Below, piece after piece: positions 12,701-25,700 of a stretch of DNA of 64,000 nt. Position 1 is the first letter of the stretch. Each line of letters opens with the position of its first letter. Position numbers and translations under genes: made by a program. This DNA comes from Opisthorchis felineus (Eukaryota; Platyhelminthes; Trematoda; Opisthorchiida; Opisthorchiidae): NCBI GenBank assembly GCA_004794785.1, contig SJOL01003685.1:333737-397736 (forward strand), written 5' to 3'. The notes under the pieces were generated by a model. It was not told where the DNA came from. It did not search any database and worked only from the letters and a program-made list of their open reading frames with translations.

Positions 12701-15037
12701 AGTTACGAAGTCTTAGCCAGCTGACTAACCAAAATAAGTCAGTGAATGTCCAGCCGGTTCAAAGCAGCCTTGAAAGTCATGACAAGAGGAAGGGGGTATG
12801 TGAGTCAGTGGGTCCTGGAATCAAATGAGTGGTCACCATCAGACACGTTTTTCGGGACCGTATTTTTCTTAGGCCAGGTCGAATTCAGAGGTCACAAAGG
12901 GTTCTTCCGGTGAGTGAGTTGTGGGTTACGCAGTCGGATTGATAAATATCCCAAATCGCACCAGCCATGGTATGAAACTGAAGCTTTGCTCTCTGTTGAT
13001 GACACGATTATTTTCGGCCATATTAGACACAATTGCGACTGAGCTCAATTTCTTCAAATCGCCACCAAATATGCCTCTCATTCAAGGGTGAACGATTGAT
13101 GAAGCGGTTATCAAATGGCTCAGATTTCCTGTTGATACGGCGTACATGGACGCTGATCCGTATTTGAGTTTCGGGTTCCCGCCCCGCTATCAGCTTCCCT
13201 TTGAAAGAACAATGGCAGAGCCCTACCACCAGCTCGTGTGTATATGTCGTGTCAAGCACCATACTTTAGTTATGCCAAAATGTGTTTGTCGGACACGGCA
13301 TGAGGCACAATTTCGCGTTCCCGATTGATGGTCAGAGGAAACCGAGCTCAATTACAGTTGTGTTTAATCTGAACCAAACCAATCATATCATCGACAAAGT
13401 GCAACGCTTCAGTGTGATAAACGAGGTAAAGCTTAACCGCCCACTGCTAGTGCAATTCGGGATATTATCGTTTGCAGAGGTAGGTGCTATCCGACTGCAT
13501 AACCCACAACTCTATCTTCAGGAGAAACCTGTGCGACCTCTGAAATCGAGCTGGTAGATCTACTAAAAATCCGGTCCCAAAATGCACGTGACATTAAAAT
13601 CACTCACTCGACTCCATGAACCATTGGTGGTCTAATCAACTCCAATTTAGTATTTCACGATGTGTAAAATTTGCCTCATTTTGGAAATAGGTATATTGAG
13701 TTTGCTTATTTTTCTAAGTTAGTCCATCTCTGTATCGTTCTTCCTGACATTAACCTCCTCTGGAATACAAACTACACATTTGATTGGATCCAAGAGGCCA
13801 GCTGATGTCTTCCTAGTTCAATGGTTAACTGGTGACTTTTACTCTCAAAGTACTTGAAACGGTTTCACATTCTGAAATTTGCATTCCATCAACAGATAGA
13901 CAGTGAAACGTTGAAGTTTTGATTGGTGCGTGAAAGGAAACTTACACATGGACAGGTAAACACTAAAACATCACCTTTCACAATACCGAGAGTAGGTTAG
14001 ACCCTTCGAACCGGTTTTACAAACCGAAACATAAAACGGAATAACTTGTGTTTCAACCGATCCTGCCAAAGACGACAGAAACCGTTCACAGGCTGTGCTC
14101 ACTTCAATAAATGACAGAACATGGTAGGGCATAATAGAACATGATAGAGCATGCATGATAGAACGTTGCGGAGCGTTGGAAGTGGATGACAATGTCCCCT
14201 TCTGAGTGTTGTTGGTGAGCAATTAAGCTGAAATTCATGTTACGCCCGCTTAAGCGAATCCTAGTTTAAATTAATGCATGAAAAGTCAGCGTTGTTCTTT
14301 GTGATATCAGTGATGAAGTAGATGAGAGCAAGCTACAAATTTCAGAATGACGCATTCTTTGAATAATTTTATATATACTGCGGAAAATTGAAGCATTTGT
14401 TAAATGAATTAATTTCAGGATTACTTTAATCTTCCATTAACTTCTCACCATTCTCGGGAATATGCGCGCTTGCTGTCATTTCTTCAGCAAATCAACTAGA
14501 TATCGTTGTGCACGTAAAGTGTGTGAGTTTTCTATGTGATGACCATCTTAAAGTGTCCCGTTATTATCAATCCACTCTCTGGCACGACCAAGAATTTATT
14601 TTAAAACTGTCAGAAAAATAGTACAATGTAGGCAAATGTTGAGTCGATCACACTGGAATCCCTAAGTGATTCCAACCAGATCGTCACACTTGGTTGCCAC
14701 TTCTTGGATGCAAATTTAAAAATAGTAGAGTGTTTAGAGAGGCCTGTTAACCGGCGCAAATGAAAGTTGGAAAAGCTGGGTGTTAGTGGAAAACAACCTG
14801 TCTGTCTGCGTCACACGATGAGCAGATTTCACTTTCATGGATGCTATCAAAAAGCACCACTTTCGCGTGATTCTACCGCCGATTTGCAAAAAAAACAGTG
14901 GTTCAACACCGTATGAATATTTCGCTTACGACAACTTTGACACAGTATATCCATGTTCCTTGCACTAAGTGTAAATCCAGTTGGTCTGTCGTGTATTATG
15001 GGTTTAAACAACACATGGTTTTTTAAGAGCCTTGCAG

Positions 15038-15038
<1 letters not shown>
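6755..15038. other. long non-coding spacer or intron region
   Basis: I found no supported exon. A local duplication of CAGCATGAAAAT occurs at about 6,963-7,000. An imperfect tandem of CATGATAGA-like units lies at about 14,110-14,165. Frames of up to 104 codons are present on both strands without family motifs or splice support. Upstream exons of the gene at 15.9 kb may lie here, but I could not pick any out. Confidence 0.5.

Positions 15039-15066
<28 letters not shown>
15039..15066. repeat. (TA)n microsatellite
   Basis: An uninterrupted TA dinucleotide run of 28 bases, likely polymorphic in length. Confidence 0.95.
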
Positions 15067-15069
<3 letters not shown>

Positions 15070-15924
15070 CTGCTTGGGTCCAGGTTCTTTGGCTTTTTAC
15101 ACTGTAATTGAGTTATTCAAATTAGGCTTGTTTGTTCTGAACAACGAAATTTCAGTACCATGATGCCATCATTGGGGGACACCCGATTGTAATCTGGCTA
15201 ACTCATTACAAACTAGTTTGGCTTTCCAGTGTGCCTGTACATGTTGATGCGTTCGAGATTTCTTGGCCCAATAAAGAGTATAATGAGAGAAGGCAGATGC
15301 GCGTGACACGACATCTGAAATCCATCATGCCGTAGACAAGCAACGGCTCATTCTGGTGAGTCGTGATAAACTAAAATCGCATTTGAACTCTTGTCGACAT
15401 CCAATGATAGTCTCTAGTGAGCTCTCTGGTCAATCCCACGAACCCGTTAATGAGTGTAGAATTTTATCCATTCCCTCTACCATCCAAATGTCTTAGGTCC
15501 ACCAAATGCTGGAAAGAATACCCTGAGCAAACAGATACGGATCCACTATGGAGATGGATTTCCCGCCGCTGCTCGGAGGCAAGTCATCCCGATAATCTTG
15601 GCCAACCTTACGGACGCAGTCATACTGGTGCTAAAAAACCTGATGAATTTGCGTGTTGAGTTTGCCGACACAACCACCAAGGTAGTGATTGAAAGTAGCT
15701 CTGTCAATGCTTATCATGTCTGTTTTTGACGGTTTAGCGTTGACAAATGGTCCAGAGTTCAGGCAAGCCTAGCATGAAATATGAGTTCCTTAACATTAAA
15801 TAGCCAATCGGCGCAAAGCTGCTGTATTATATGATTGAAAGCAATAGTAACGCTATATTATACATCATCATATTGATCGGTGGTGCCGCAAGTTTCTTTT
15901 CTTTCTTTTTGGCATTGCTCACAG
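15067..15924. other. non-coding sequence, presumed intron upstream of the 15.9-kb exon
   Basis: It ends in a pyrimidine-rich tract and CAG at 15,922-15,924, the acceptor of the exon that follows. I see no other feature. Confidence 0.45.
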
Positions 15925-17068
15925 AAATTGGCGGAAGAGCTCATGCAATCCCAACCTGAAAACGGATTCGTTTTAGAGGTTTCCAACGCAAAAGACTTAT
16001 CCCACTCATTAAAACCAAACGAGGATCTTTGTGAGAATGAAACTCCTGGAACATTTGACTATACGACAGCAGATATTTTGCTCAATCATCAAGTAATTGA
16101 GGACGAGCCTGCTCGGTCAGAAACAGCACGCTCATCCCGCGTTCCACTTTCTAACGTAGATATAACAGCGGAATCCTCAGCGGATATAAACATACCGAAA
16201 ATTCCGGAAGACGAACAGTTGTGCCTCCAAGAGTCCCTATTACGTGTGCTACAACGAGACGAATCGGTTCCACCCTCATTGGTAAAAAAATTTGAACTGC
16301 TAGCAGATTCAAATATGGTAGACGAGCTGCGCGAAGCACTCGTTGATATAAATAAGCTTAGGTCCATGTATTTGAAATTATTTGGCCAAACCAGAGAGGC
16401 ACTTCCCCACTTGCATCACGATGGTCCACCACCCGTTCCAGAGACCCCACCACCGATGTCTTTCGAAGATGAGCTGCTCAGTTGTATGGTCGACGGTAAC
16501 GGAGATTTCCTGTCAGAAGATGATTCAACGGAGAGGTCATCCCAAACATCAGAAACAGAGTCCCAACCTGTGTCAAACAGAGCCACCTCACCAAAAGACA
16601 AATTGACACGCAATACAACTGATCGAATGGCCTCAAGTATCGCAGAGAATGCAATTTTCAACAAAAAATCTGACCGTGATGCTGCACGCAGCAATCAACC
16701 CAGGATGTCCAAAGAAGAGGTGATTTGCAACTTACCAAGTCTATCAACCAACAGTGCAGACTCAATTTCCCATAATTTTGGAGGCTTTTCACTACGAGTT
16801 TTGAAAGTTATCCTAAAATTAATAACCGAACAACCAGAATTCCAAGAAGCTATGCAAAGACGAACGTTTCTGACTCCCCCTATCGTCTATGCCGACTTCT
16901 AGTAAGTTACCCCTACCGTTGCTTAGGTAACTTGATGAATATTTGGATAAACGAATGTTGCATTTCTTTTACAGCGAGTTGCTTTGTGTAGTGACTTTAC
17001 CCCCAATGATACCAGTATTTTGTGATATCAAGTGGACTACTTTGCCAACCGCTACTTGTCACTTGTAG
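15925..17068 (+). CDS. C-terminal exons of an unrecognised acidic Ser/Pro-rich protein
   Basis: Exon 1 is 15,925-16,901, from a TTGCTCACAG acceptor (phase 0) to a GTAAGT donor at 16,902. Exon 2 is 16,975-17,068, after a TTTCTTTTACAG acceptor. The codon split across the 73-base intron (TA + C) restores an open frame that ends in TAG, giving ~356 residues of a protein whose N-terminus lies upstream. Visible features, counted from 15,925, are an acidic N-terminal stretch, a predicted charged helical segment around residues 100-160, a proline cluster at 168-177, an Asp/Glu/Ser-rich low-complexity part at 181-215, and a short Leu/Val/Ile-rich segment at 288-301. I see no catalytic motif or membrane span and do not recognise the family. 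The composition suggests a scaffold or regulatory protein, but that is only an inference. The 3' exon may continue by further splicing instead of ending at 17,068. Confidence 0.72.
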
Positions 17069-19229
17069 ACCACTCAATGTGCTACGCACATGACGGCGGT
17101 TGCATGTCCGCACGGGATTTTTAAACTAATGTCCGACAAAGCATTTCGCTTCGTCTCTTCACGGAAAGCCTCCTAGGAATACTTCATAATGGACAACGTT
17201 GACCGACACCTTTGAGGTTCATGTAGCGATATCCAACACATCTTAAGTGTAACGCAGCCTCTATTCGTGACAACGCTTCGCATCAAGACACCAAGACGAT
17301 ACTGTGTAAAATAACATACAGCCGTACTGCCGCAAAGGTTTCACACTGTGCCCATAGAATCCGCACATTTATGTGAGAACCACGGCTGATTAATGGTGAA
17401 ATGAAATGTGGGGTTTCTGAGTACCATTATGACGGTACCTATTCCCAATTTCTGTCTCAGATCGAATGTTCATGTTCCATTCAAGTTGGAAAAACTAACG
17501 GATTACTGCCGATCTTAACGTGAAATATAAAAGACCCAACTAGAAACCGACTGATCGGGGTCACTCCACAAAATAGGTTGTCAGGGTTCCCTTTTGAGTC
17601 CTTTAACTCCGGTGAGAAGATTCCATGGTTTTTTAACTATGGGACTATTTTTATCCCCACCCTTGTGTATGAAGATGAATTTCTTTCTATATCGAGGACA
17701 AAGGAAAGTCCCGTATGGATTAGGGTTCGTCGGAAAATTTTGAACGACGCGCAGTAACTGGGAACTGACAAACTTGCGGTAGCTCCGAAGCTGATGGAAA
17801 CTTGTTCAACCATTTAATTCTTCTGAAAAATGTTCCAAGATAAAAAAGTAGAACTAGTTGTTTCCGACTCGAGTGTCGGATAATTTCGGTAGACGTTGTG
17901 CTCAAGTTGCTCTTACCTCGATGTGCCTTTTGTCCTGTTATATTTGCCTACAGTGGCCTATTGATATGCGTAAAACATTTTGGTTCTAATGAACGATGTG
18001 ACGGGTGACGAAGAGAAGTATCTTTTTACGTCTTGAGGGATCTTCGGTTTCCAAACTGTGGCCAAAGTGCAATCAGAATCTAGTTTTTGGAGAGGATTGC
18101 AAGGCATGTTTTATAGAACATGATATTGGAGATATACACTCGGATACATGCAACTGCACCACAGAAGTACATGTCAGTATAAAGACATTTTTCCAACGTA
18201 CCCAAGCGAAAACCTGCTGAATCGGAACTTTTAGGTGTTGCATAATACCTGAATAAAACGTCAGGCTTTATAAAAATGGGAAATACTGCAGCTGGGTAGA
18301 ATCATATTGACAAAAACAAGCTATTGTCGTGCGAGTCCAGAGAATCTGGAAACCACAACAGAAGCGCTTGTGCCGTAAAGTACTTATAAGTTTTACTGTG
18401 ATAGCGCAACGCACCCCTGTAGTTGCGTTCGGATCTGAAGCTTACACACAGCTTTCCCTGTTGGAAGACCAAGGCGGACAACACAACGAACTGCATCCCC
18501 TCACTGGTTTTTATTTTGCTTGCAAGTCCTACGAGGAGAAATGCTCGGCTAGTATTAAGTTGTCGGGCCCTGATGCATAGAGATGGCAGTATGAGCAAAG
18601 CTCCGCTAACGCTAGTTTGGCGCGTGAAGATGGAGATTTTGGGAAAGTGCTAAACAGAGAGCCACCAGCTATATTCGTTAGCCCAAAGACAACCAGACTC
18701 AAATTGCAGTTAAGCATAACCGTATTCTTTCTTTTGCATGCTGATAACAATGATAAACGGTTGGTACATTTGTACAAGGTTCGTTTGGTAACAATGAGGT
18801 CAACTTTCTCCAGATGTTTCCACTAGCTTTAGAGAGGCTTGCAATCAGCAATCGGATTTGGTCACATACTGATGACGTACTTATTCTTGCGTTATATATC
18901 AGTCACTGTTCAAACGCGTTTGCTGCACGTGAAATCTCAGGTTCACTGAACTCAAAGAAATAATGCCAACTTACACTGCATTATATGTGCCTTTCCACTT
19001 ATATTACGAAGTAAAGAACTTGGCGCTCTGTAGAATGATGTGTTCAGTGTACTGGCCCATACCTAACGCATCGTCATAATTGAAACGAATTTGCGGCTTA
19101 ACAATGCGGGTACTCCTGTCATCTGCCTGTTCATCGGGACTGAAGAATTAGTAATCCGATGCTGTTTGATACAAACATTACTATTTGGAAAATACACTCA
19201 TTTGCATATCTATTCTGTTTCCACTACAG
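17069..19229. other. non-coding spacer or intron
   Basis: No AATAAA signal was found close downstream of 17,068, and no supported exon is present. A frame at 18.4 kb reads DQGGQ, but it lacks the surrounding G-alpha residues (see the rejected items). Confidence 0.45.
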
Positions 19230-19368
19230 ACTGAAGAGAATCTCTCGTTTATGATAGTCCTCAACTGAATGTGTTGCACAAAGGCCGCCTCATGTTTAAG
19301 TTGGCACTATGTTCGAGATATTGCAGTATATTTTCATAAGGGAAACTGTTCACAAGGTTGCTGAAAAC

Positions 19369-19420
19369 CCTTTGACAGCATACGACCGGTTTCGCTTTAC
19401 TTGGGGTTCATCAGGTAGGC
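19369..19420 (-). ncRNA. hammerhead ribozyme-like motif, minus strand, degraded
   Basis: Read on the minus strand, CTGATGA (plus 19,408-19,414) is followed by a decayed helix II, then GAAAC and CGGTC (plus 19,393 down to 19,384). The catalytic CUGAUGA and GAAA boxes and the GUC cleavage triplet are present. The stem II bases (ACCCC..AAAGC) pair poorly, so activity is doubtful. Confidence 0.5.
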
Positions 19421-19569
19421 CTTTGTGCAGCACATTCAGTTGAAGAATACCATATACGAGAGATTCAAGAGTCTCCCGCAAAAACCCATTTGATATGCAA
19501 ATGAGCGTATTTGTCGAAATCTGTCCAATTTGGGTTAACATGGAACATAAAGTCGATGGAAACTCTGGG

Positions 19570-19622
19570 GCTTCGCCCTCTTGATGAGTCCCAAGAAGGG
19601 CGAAACCGGTCGTGGGCTGTCA
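19570..19622 (+). ncRNA. hammerhead ribozyme-like motif, plus strand, core mutation
   Basis: The core reads TTGATGA at 19,581-19,587, then the stem-loop GTCC-CAAGAA-GGGC, GAAAC, CG and GGTC, with predicted cleavage after 19,611. It is identical to the 63.9-kb motif except that core C3 is T, which breaks the essential C3-G8 contact, and that the 5' strand of stem I differs. It is probably inactive. Confidence 0.65.
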
Positions 19623-19720
19623 AAGAGTCTTCAGAAACCTTGTGAGTAGTTTCGTTTATGAGGAAGTCACTAATCGTTACTCTCACTGCTGAGTAAACCA
19701 TGTCATTAGTCTTCAAAAGG

Positions 19721-22700
19721 CGCCCAGACTACTTTGGCAAGTCGATTAACATCTCTATGTAGCTCATAGACAAACGAACGAACGAGTACAATACCCCTCT
19801 CCAGTACTACAACGAAATAGCTGAGTATATTCTGTCCCACTAGAGAGGTGGCCATAATGTGGAAGAGAGAAATGCTTGAGTGCGTGATCCTTAAATGGCC
19901 AGACGGTTTGATATGAAATAAAGTGTAATTAAAGAGAAAGATTCCGTGACCGTATGTGTTTTTCACACGCGCATAATGTTATTGAGCCTGTTACGCGTCT
20001 TTTATGCCAGTTCTACTATCACTTCACTTATTCGGTCAGCATATTGCTAATAAATACCCCAACACAACTACGTAAAGGAACAAGAACATCTAATCTCGAC
20101 GTGTCAAGATGGCGACTGGAGCACTTAGGAGGTGACACTAAAGACATTCAATTTAGACTTAGAAACGAAAAAGTCAGGAAGAGCATGGAATCTGCAAAGT
20201 AATGCTACTGAGAGACCAAACCAGCCCAAACTGTATCTATGAGAGGCCCCGAGACAAATGATCATCTTATTCTGGGATTCAGGTTTAAAGGCGTTCCAGC
20301 GCCCCAACCTCACTTCCTTTTATCGTGTTCATCAGTTAGTTCACCGTTATCGCTCACTCAGAACGTTTACTCAGAGAACGAGTATGAAGAAAACCATTGA
20401 TTTTGATTGACAACTGAAGTTCGCAGCGTATCCATGCAACATAAGGAGTAGTAGAATAAGCGGTCCCACAAAATTTCCCATCCATGAGCAATACGCAACC
20501 AAACTTTTGTCATTCTGAAGCGACAAGCTTTCAAATTCTAGTAATGACGCATGGTATTTCTCATTGGCAAGAAGAACGGAGACACTCTAAATGAATTAGT
20601 TGCAACACAGTTTTATCGTAGTTGTTAGAGTCACAACGGTGAGTCCGAATCTTTGACCGGCTACTCCCAGGGGATTTCCGCTCGTCCATGCAATAATGTG
20701 GCTCATTAACCTATATCGTTCTACTTGTTCAACAATCTGCCTTCGATGCTTGCCTAACTCTACCATAACAGTTACTCAACTCCTAGCGTATTTTCAGCTG
20801 TCAGCACTTGTAATTGTGGTGTCCATGGTTGCCTTCAAAGGTCTGTCGGCCACTGATAAAACATCACTGGAACTATCGGTCACTTTGGCGGCGCAACGAA
20901 AAAGGTTGACTGCTTCTAACTGCAGTACAACGAAGTGTTCAAACTAGGTCTTTGTCCCTCCCACCATGCGTTAGATCTTCTCATCCTGTGTTCCATAAAA
21001 TGAGATTCAGGAAGACTGTGTGAAAAGGGTCACTCTTGAAGCCATGAACGCAAATTAGCGGGTTTGTTCCGTAGTACCATAAGAAATCAAAAATACAAGT
21101 TTGTCAGCCTCAGTATAAGTAAAAAACGGTACTGAAACACCATCTGATGTGAAAGAACGTGGAATCCCGTAAAGCTATTCGTAATGTGCACAAGCATATA
21201 ATAGAAAACAACACATACGGGAAAATGTTTACTGAGCAAATATTTCTGTGCCGCGTAGTCTCATTCTGCTAAGAAAAGCGATATTGTGAACGTGAACTAG
21301 GACGAAGCGGAACAGTGTGATTCACAGACACAGATTTCAGCGAACTACAAAATGTCAGAAACCTCGGGCTCTAGAATTTTTGTATGCTATTTGTAAAGCT
21401 GATCTACATTCTGGGCGCATACATGAAACACGTGCCTGGATTAAATTTTGAGGCCAAGTAGTATTCAACGCTGTTCGACCGCGTTTATCATCGTGGGCCA
21501 GTTGCGTTTGATTGGCGCAGTTATTTGCTTAAAGATGTTTTGGAAACTAAATCCTTGGCCTCATTGCGATCGATTTAGACGCAATATGAGCGGAGTACTC
21601 TCAAAGACCCGCTAAGGAATTCTGACTGTCCCAGTTTGCTTGAACGGCAGTTCTGTTCATGTGCACTGCGTTCTTGCTTTACTTCAAAACTCAGATACTC
21701 AGAAATTTACCCTTTAGTTTCTTGAGGCAGATTTATGCTCCAGGGACCATTGTAATCTTCCGAGCGGGTAACTAGTACTCCTATTAGTGGTGCATTATTC
21801 CAAGTACACTTGTTCCGTTTAGCGGCTTTATTGAAGTGCATTTTAACAAAAAAACATAAGCTAAAGCGGTGCACTCTGCTGGCACAATTAACTTTGGTCT
21901 GTTCCGGAACTGATTATTTTGACGTTGTTTACTTTCTTGCGGATTTCCAGCTTTATAGAAAACGTAGACCGCATTATTCAGGAAGATTACGTTCCAACTC
22001 TTCAGGATATACTGGTCATGCGCGAACCTTCCAAAGCGGTACGAGAAATGCTGACAACGGTTGGATCCACAAACCTCCGGTAAGAGTCTCAAAATGTAGT
22101 GTTTACATCAGTTAATTAGTCATATGGGATCAGAATGGCTTTCGTTTCCTCACTCAGTAAAAGATACTGTAATCACATGGCATTGATCATACAGAGAATG
22201 TGTTGCTGAGTGTCATTTAGCTAACAACATAAAATATGCCTCAAAAGTGTGTAATCTTGTGCAGTTATTGTGAGACATTTTGAATTCGTTGGAGCCACCT
22301 TTTAACCGAAGCGGGCACACATGTTACGCCGTGTTGACTACATTTACGAGCTGATAAGGACGAACTTGTTGACGCCGACGATTGTGACGTGGTTATTGAC
22401 AAAATATAATTACGGAATCATGATATCTGCCTGTGGATACTGGCCGATACTGGATACCCATTCCAGGAAAGCAAAATAACTCTTAAAAATAAAGAACTCT
22501 AACAAACCTTCCTAGAATTAGCCCATTCCCATTCATCCCCTACTAAAACGTGTATGTAACTAAGTTCATGCCTCTCGTTTTTACAAGATGGGTAAACACA
22601 TTTGCCAGACAGCTGGCAGGAAAAAGTTTTTTGCGGCATTCAGAAGCACTGATATCGAGCGTCTGAATCATTTCCAGGTTTAGATCATGCTATGATATGT

Positions 22701-25700
22701 TGAACTTAATTTTTTATCATGCTACCGTTGAAGGCACTGGCGAGTCTTGTGCAATGATCTTCGTTCTGTTGTATAACCTTGAAATAACAGTTAGCACCTG
22801 GAAAGTCTCACCCGACCGACGACGCTGATTGAGTTCATAAAACCAAAAACTGAACTGAAGAACTTTCTTCCCATGGTTTTTCATTTGAATAATTGAGCTG
22901 GTATGGGTCCTGTTGCTATAGGTTCGGGAACCATCGTAGTCAAATTAATGAAGCTCCCCGGCAATCATATTGGCACAACGTGGTAAGGCCTCCACAACTT
23001 CACAGGCGACAACAAATACTCGGATGATGTCACTTGACGGAAAGTTAATATTTAGCATCGGTTTACAATAGCGTTCGACCAAATCTGATCCTGCGGTATC
23101 CTTGTGGATGCTATTTGAACAGTGATGACTCTTCTGTTATGTATGGAGGCGATATTTGTAAATCACGATATTTTGATGTCGTGAGAGTCCTGAATCAACC
23201 TCGGTATTTTACTGCATTGTTATTTAAACTGTAGAAAGTTGAAATGTTATTAATCCGAATGGTCTATGAAATGGATATCTTCCGTTAGATTCTCCATAGA
23301 AGACCACTTGGCGGTTTTTCGTAAGTGTCCACTGTTTTGATGAGCGGCTGCAGTTTCACAACGTTGCAGTCTTCTATGAATGTGAACAAAAAGCCCCTGA
23401 TGAGAAACGCCAGCCGCCGTATTATAAACCAAACTGGAAGTGATGCTAAAATAGGAAAGACTGGCTATTATACGAAGCAAAATAGCTGTATTGTGCAGAG
23501 ATGAATGAACCAGAACGACATAGTGACCTTTGCCGTTTCATCAAACACACAGGTGCTGTGCTAGAGTTGTCCAGATATACACTGGAAATGAGGGGTTATA
23601 GCGAGTTGAATGTTTTCATTCATGCCATACTATTGATGAGCATACTATACCATATTGATACTATACTTTACTAGTTACTATACTATACTATATTGATACT
23701 ATTGAAAAGGAGCCATATTCTGCTAACACAAAAAATCAGTCAGTAAACCAAGCAGATAGTTTGTTGATAGGATGAAGAGATTTGGAAATTCAACTTGAGA
23801 TTCGTCCTGCAATTAAGCTGGATTTACGTGAAAAAGCGGCCAAGCACTGCATATCTATTTCATGGTTACTGAAAATCATTAAACGCGCGCATCTTATGAA
23901 ACTCAAATCGTTGATATTCTGGTTAGTAAATACCAAAAAGGCGGACCAGCTCACATGTTAGGTGAACCATTGATCTGATAAGTCGATTCTCAAGCCGCCT
24001 GCCAACTAGTGAGCGCCTGATATGAACCTCGTGATTAGAGAGTGAGTGGCGTCAGCTCCTGTCTATGGGTGAGTTAGTCACGCTTGGTCGCGATAAGTCG
24101 CTCGTGGTTGAACAGTTCGCTTCTCTGGAACTCTCTGGAGTCCCATGAGATGCGCACAATCCGGGGATGAAACAGCTGCACAATGATTATCTGCTGCTTG
24201 GCACAGACCATTGTCACTTACACGAGCAAATAATGATTGATGTATTTATCTTACACAGCTACTTGTTTATCTCATTTTGTTTCCTTGTAGGGCTGAATGA
24301 CTACATGCAAACATTCTTCAACCGACTTACTCAATTTCATGTGATGTGATTGAGTTTATGTATTCAGTCGTGCGATAATTTTTGAAGCAAAGCGCCATCC
24401 TTGTACATTTCGTTTGTTTTTACTTGTGTCCATCTGCCTCTACAGAATCGTTGATCTTGGACTGCAGACCCTCAATTTGCACAGACATTTACATTACTTC
24501 GAGTCTGTCAGTGCGGTGTTATTCCTGGTCTCGTTACCCGACTGTCTCAAAAAGTCTTATGACGTAAACAGAAAGGTGGGTTAAACAGTCTGATGTCAGA
24601 TGTCTGATGTTCATTGTCAGCATGGTATCTCATTGAAAAAATCTGTCAAAAACAGTAACTGAGGAGACTATTTAAAGCCTTTATTGTTGTCTGGCAGAAA
24701 ATGCGCACACAAATATGTTTTAACCCACATCAAACATATTTCTTTAAACGCTTTTTAGAAGGATTCTGTTGTGTTAGACGTTAAGAGAAAAGTCGATACC
24801 ACCTATGTACTGTGTTTATACAGGTTGGCATGTTTTCCGTGATAGTTAAAAGGGAAACTAGATGGAATCGACTGAAACCGGGTATTTAAAAACTCTGGGA
24901 GGGCCATAAGGTGACTTCGCTCCACAGTGCTCGCAAAAATACAAATGTGTCGAACAATATATTACCTTTTTGAAATAGTTACCACATTTTATTTTGTATG
25001 GCATGATTTTGATATTACACTTCTGATCTGGGTGCTTCATGTCAGGACAACCTGGACGAAAACTCAGCTAGGTGCTTGTCTGCCGCTCCATTACTCGTTC
25101 GTATAGAAAACTCGAGGATGCAGCGGATACCAACTGCCTCCATTTGGATAAACTCACCTAGTGACTACTGTCATATATGATGTGAATATTCTGTAGGGTA
25201 TGCATGAATTTTTCGGTTTTCCAAAGGTTCGCGGTTTTGGCAAGCTGTGGGTCTGAGGGAGAATTGATCATTTTACACAATAAAAAATTAAGAAACTACG
25301 CCGATCGTTACGTTAGGAAAACAATTGCGCGTAGGCGGAAAGTTTTGGCTTGAATAACGGTATACCAATAAGCCGTGCATCCTGAAATTCACAACTGTCG
25401 CCGTTGGTGTAAGCAACAGATGAGTATTCTAAGGCCTATGATCGTTAGGTAACCGCAATAATATATTAGTTGATCAAGCTAGTCCGTTCCGCTGGTTACC
25501 TGTTGCTGAATCTGTAGGGGTTGAAACATAGGGCTGAAACGTAACCTTTAAATGGGATTCATGCAGAGGAGAGAGAAAAGTTTACTGTGCAAAAGAGCTG
25601 ATAGTTTGTCAGTTCTGGAGTTTCATGACGACACAGGATTTCAGACCAGACAAGGAGATATGGTAAACAGGCTTACTGAACCGTAGTCCCAATCAGCTTA

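Larger units (their letters stand above)
19230..19720 (+). mobile_element. Penelope-like-element-type repeat block with inverted repeats and two hammerhead motifs
   Basis: This block matches 63,530-64,000 in order and content. Its first ~55 bases (19,235-19,290) are an inverted repeat of 19,419-19,472, the part with CACAAAGG and TCTCTCGT. Nested inside, 19,345-19,420 is inverted relative to 19,565-19,640. Each of these arms contains a hammerhead-like core, one on each strand. The stretch TATGCAAATGAG and the block TTGTCGAAATC..GTCCAAT are shared with the second block. PLEs are known to carry hammerhead ribozymes in their terminal repeats, and this assignment rests on that. No reverse transcriptase frame is visible nearby, so it is a truncated copy. 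Confidence 0.65.

Noticed and set aside
18440..18500. Plus-strand frame containing DQGGQHNE, like the DVGGQ(R)(N/S)E switch II motif of G-alpha.
   Set aside because: The residues after it do not match the family (no KKW, no following FCVALS-type strand), the Val is missing, and no splice sites frame it. Probably coincidence.
25380..25445. Possible upstream G-alpha exon ending KAYDR before GTAACC.
   Set aside because: A stop codon lies a few codons upstream in that frame and the other residues do not fit.
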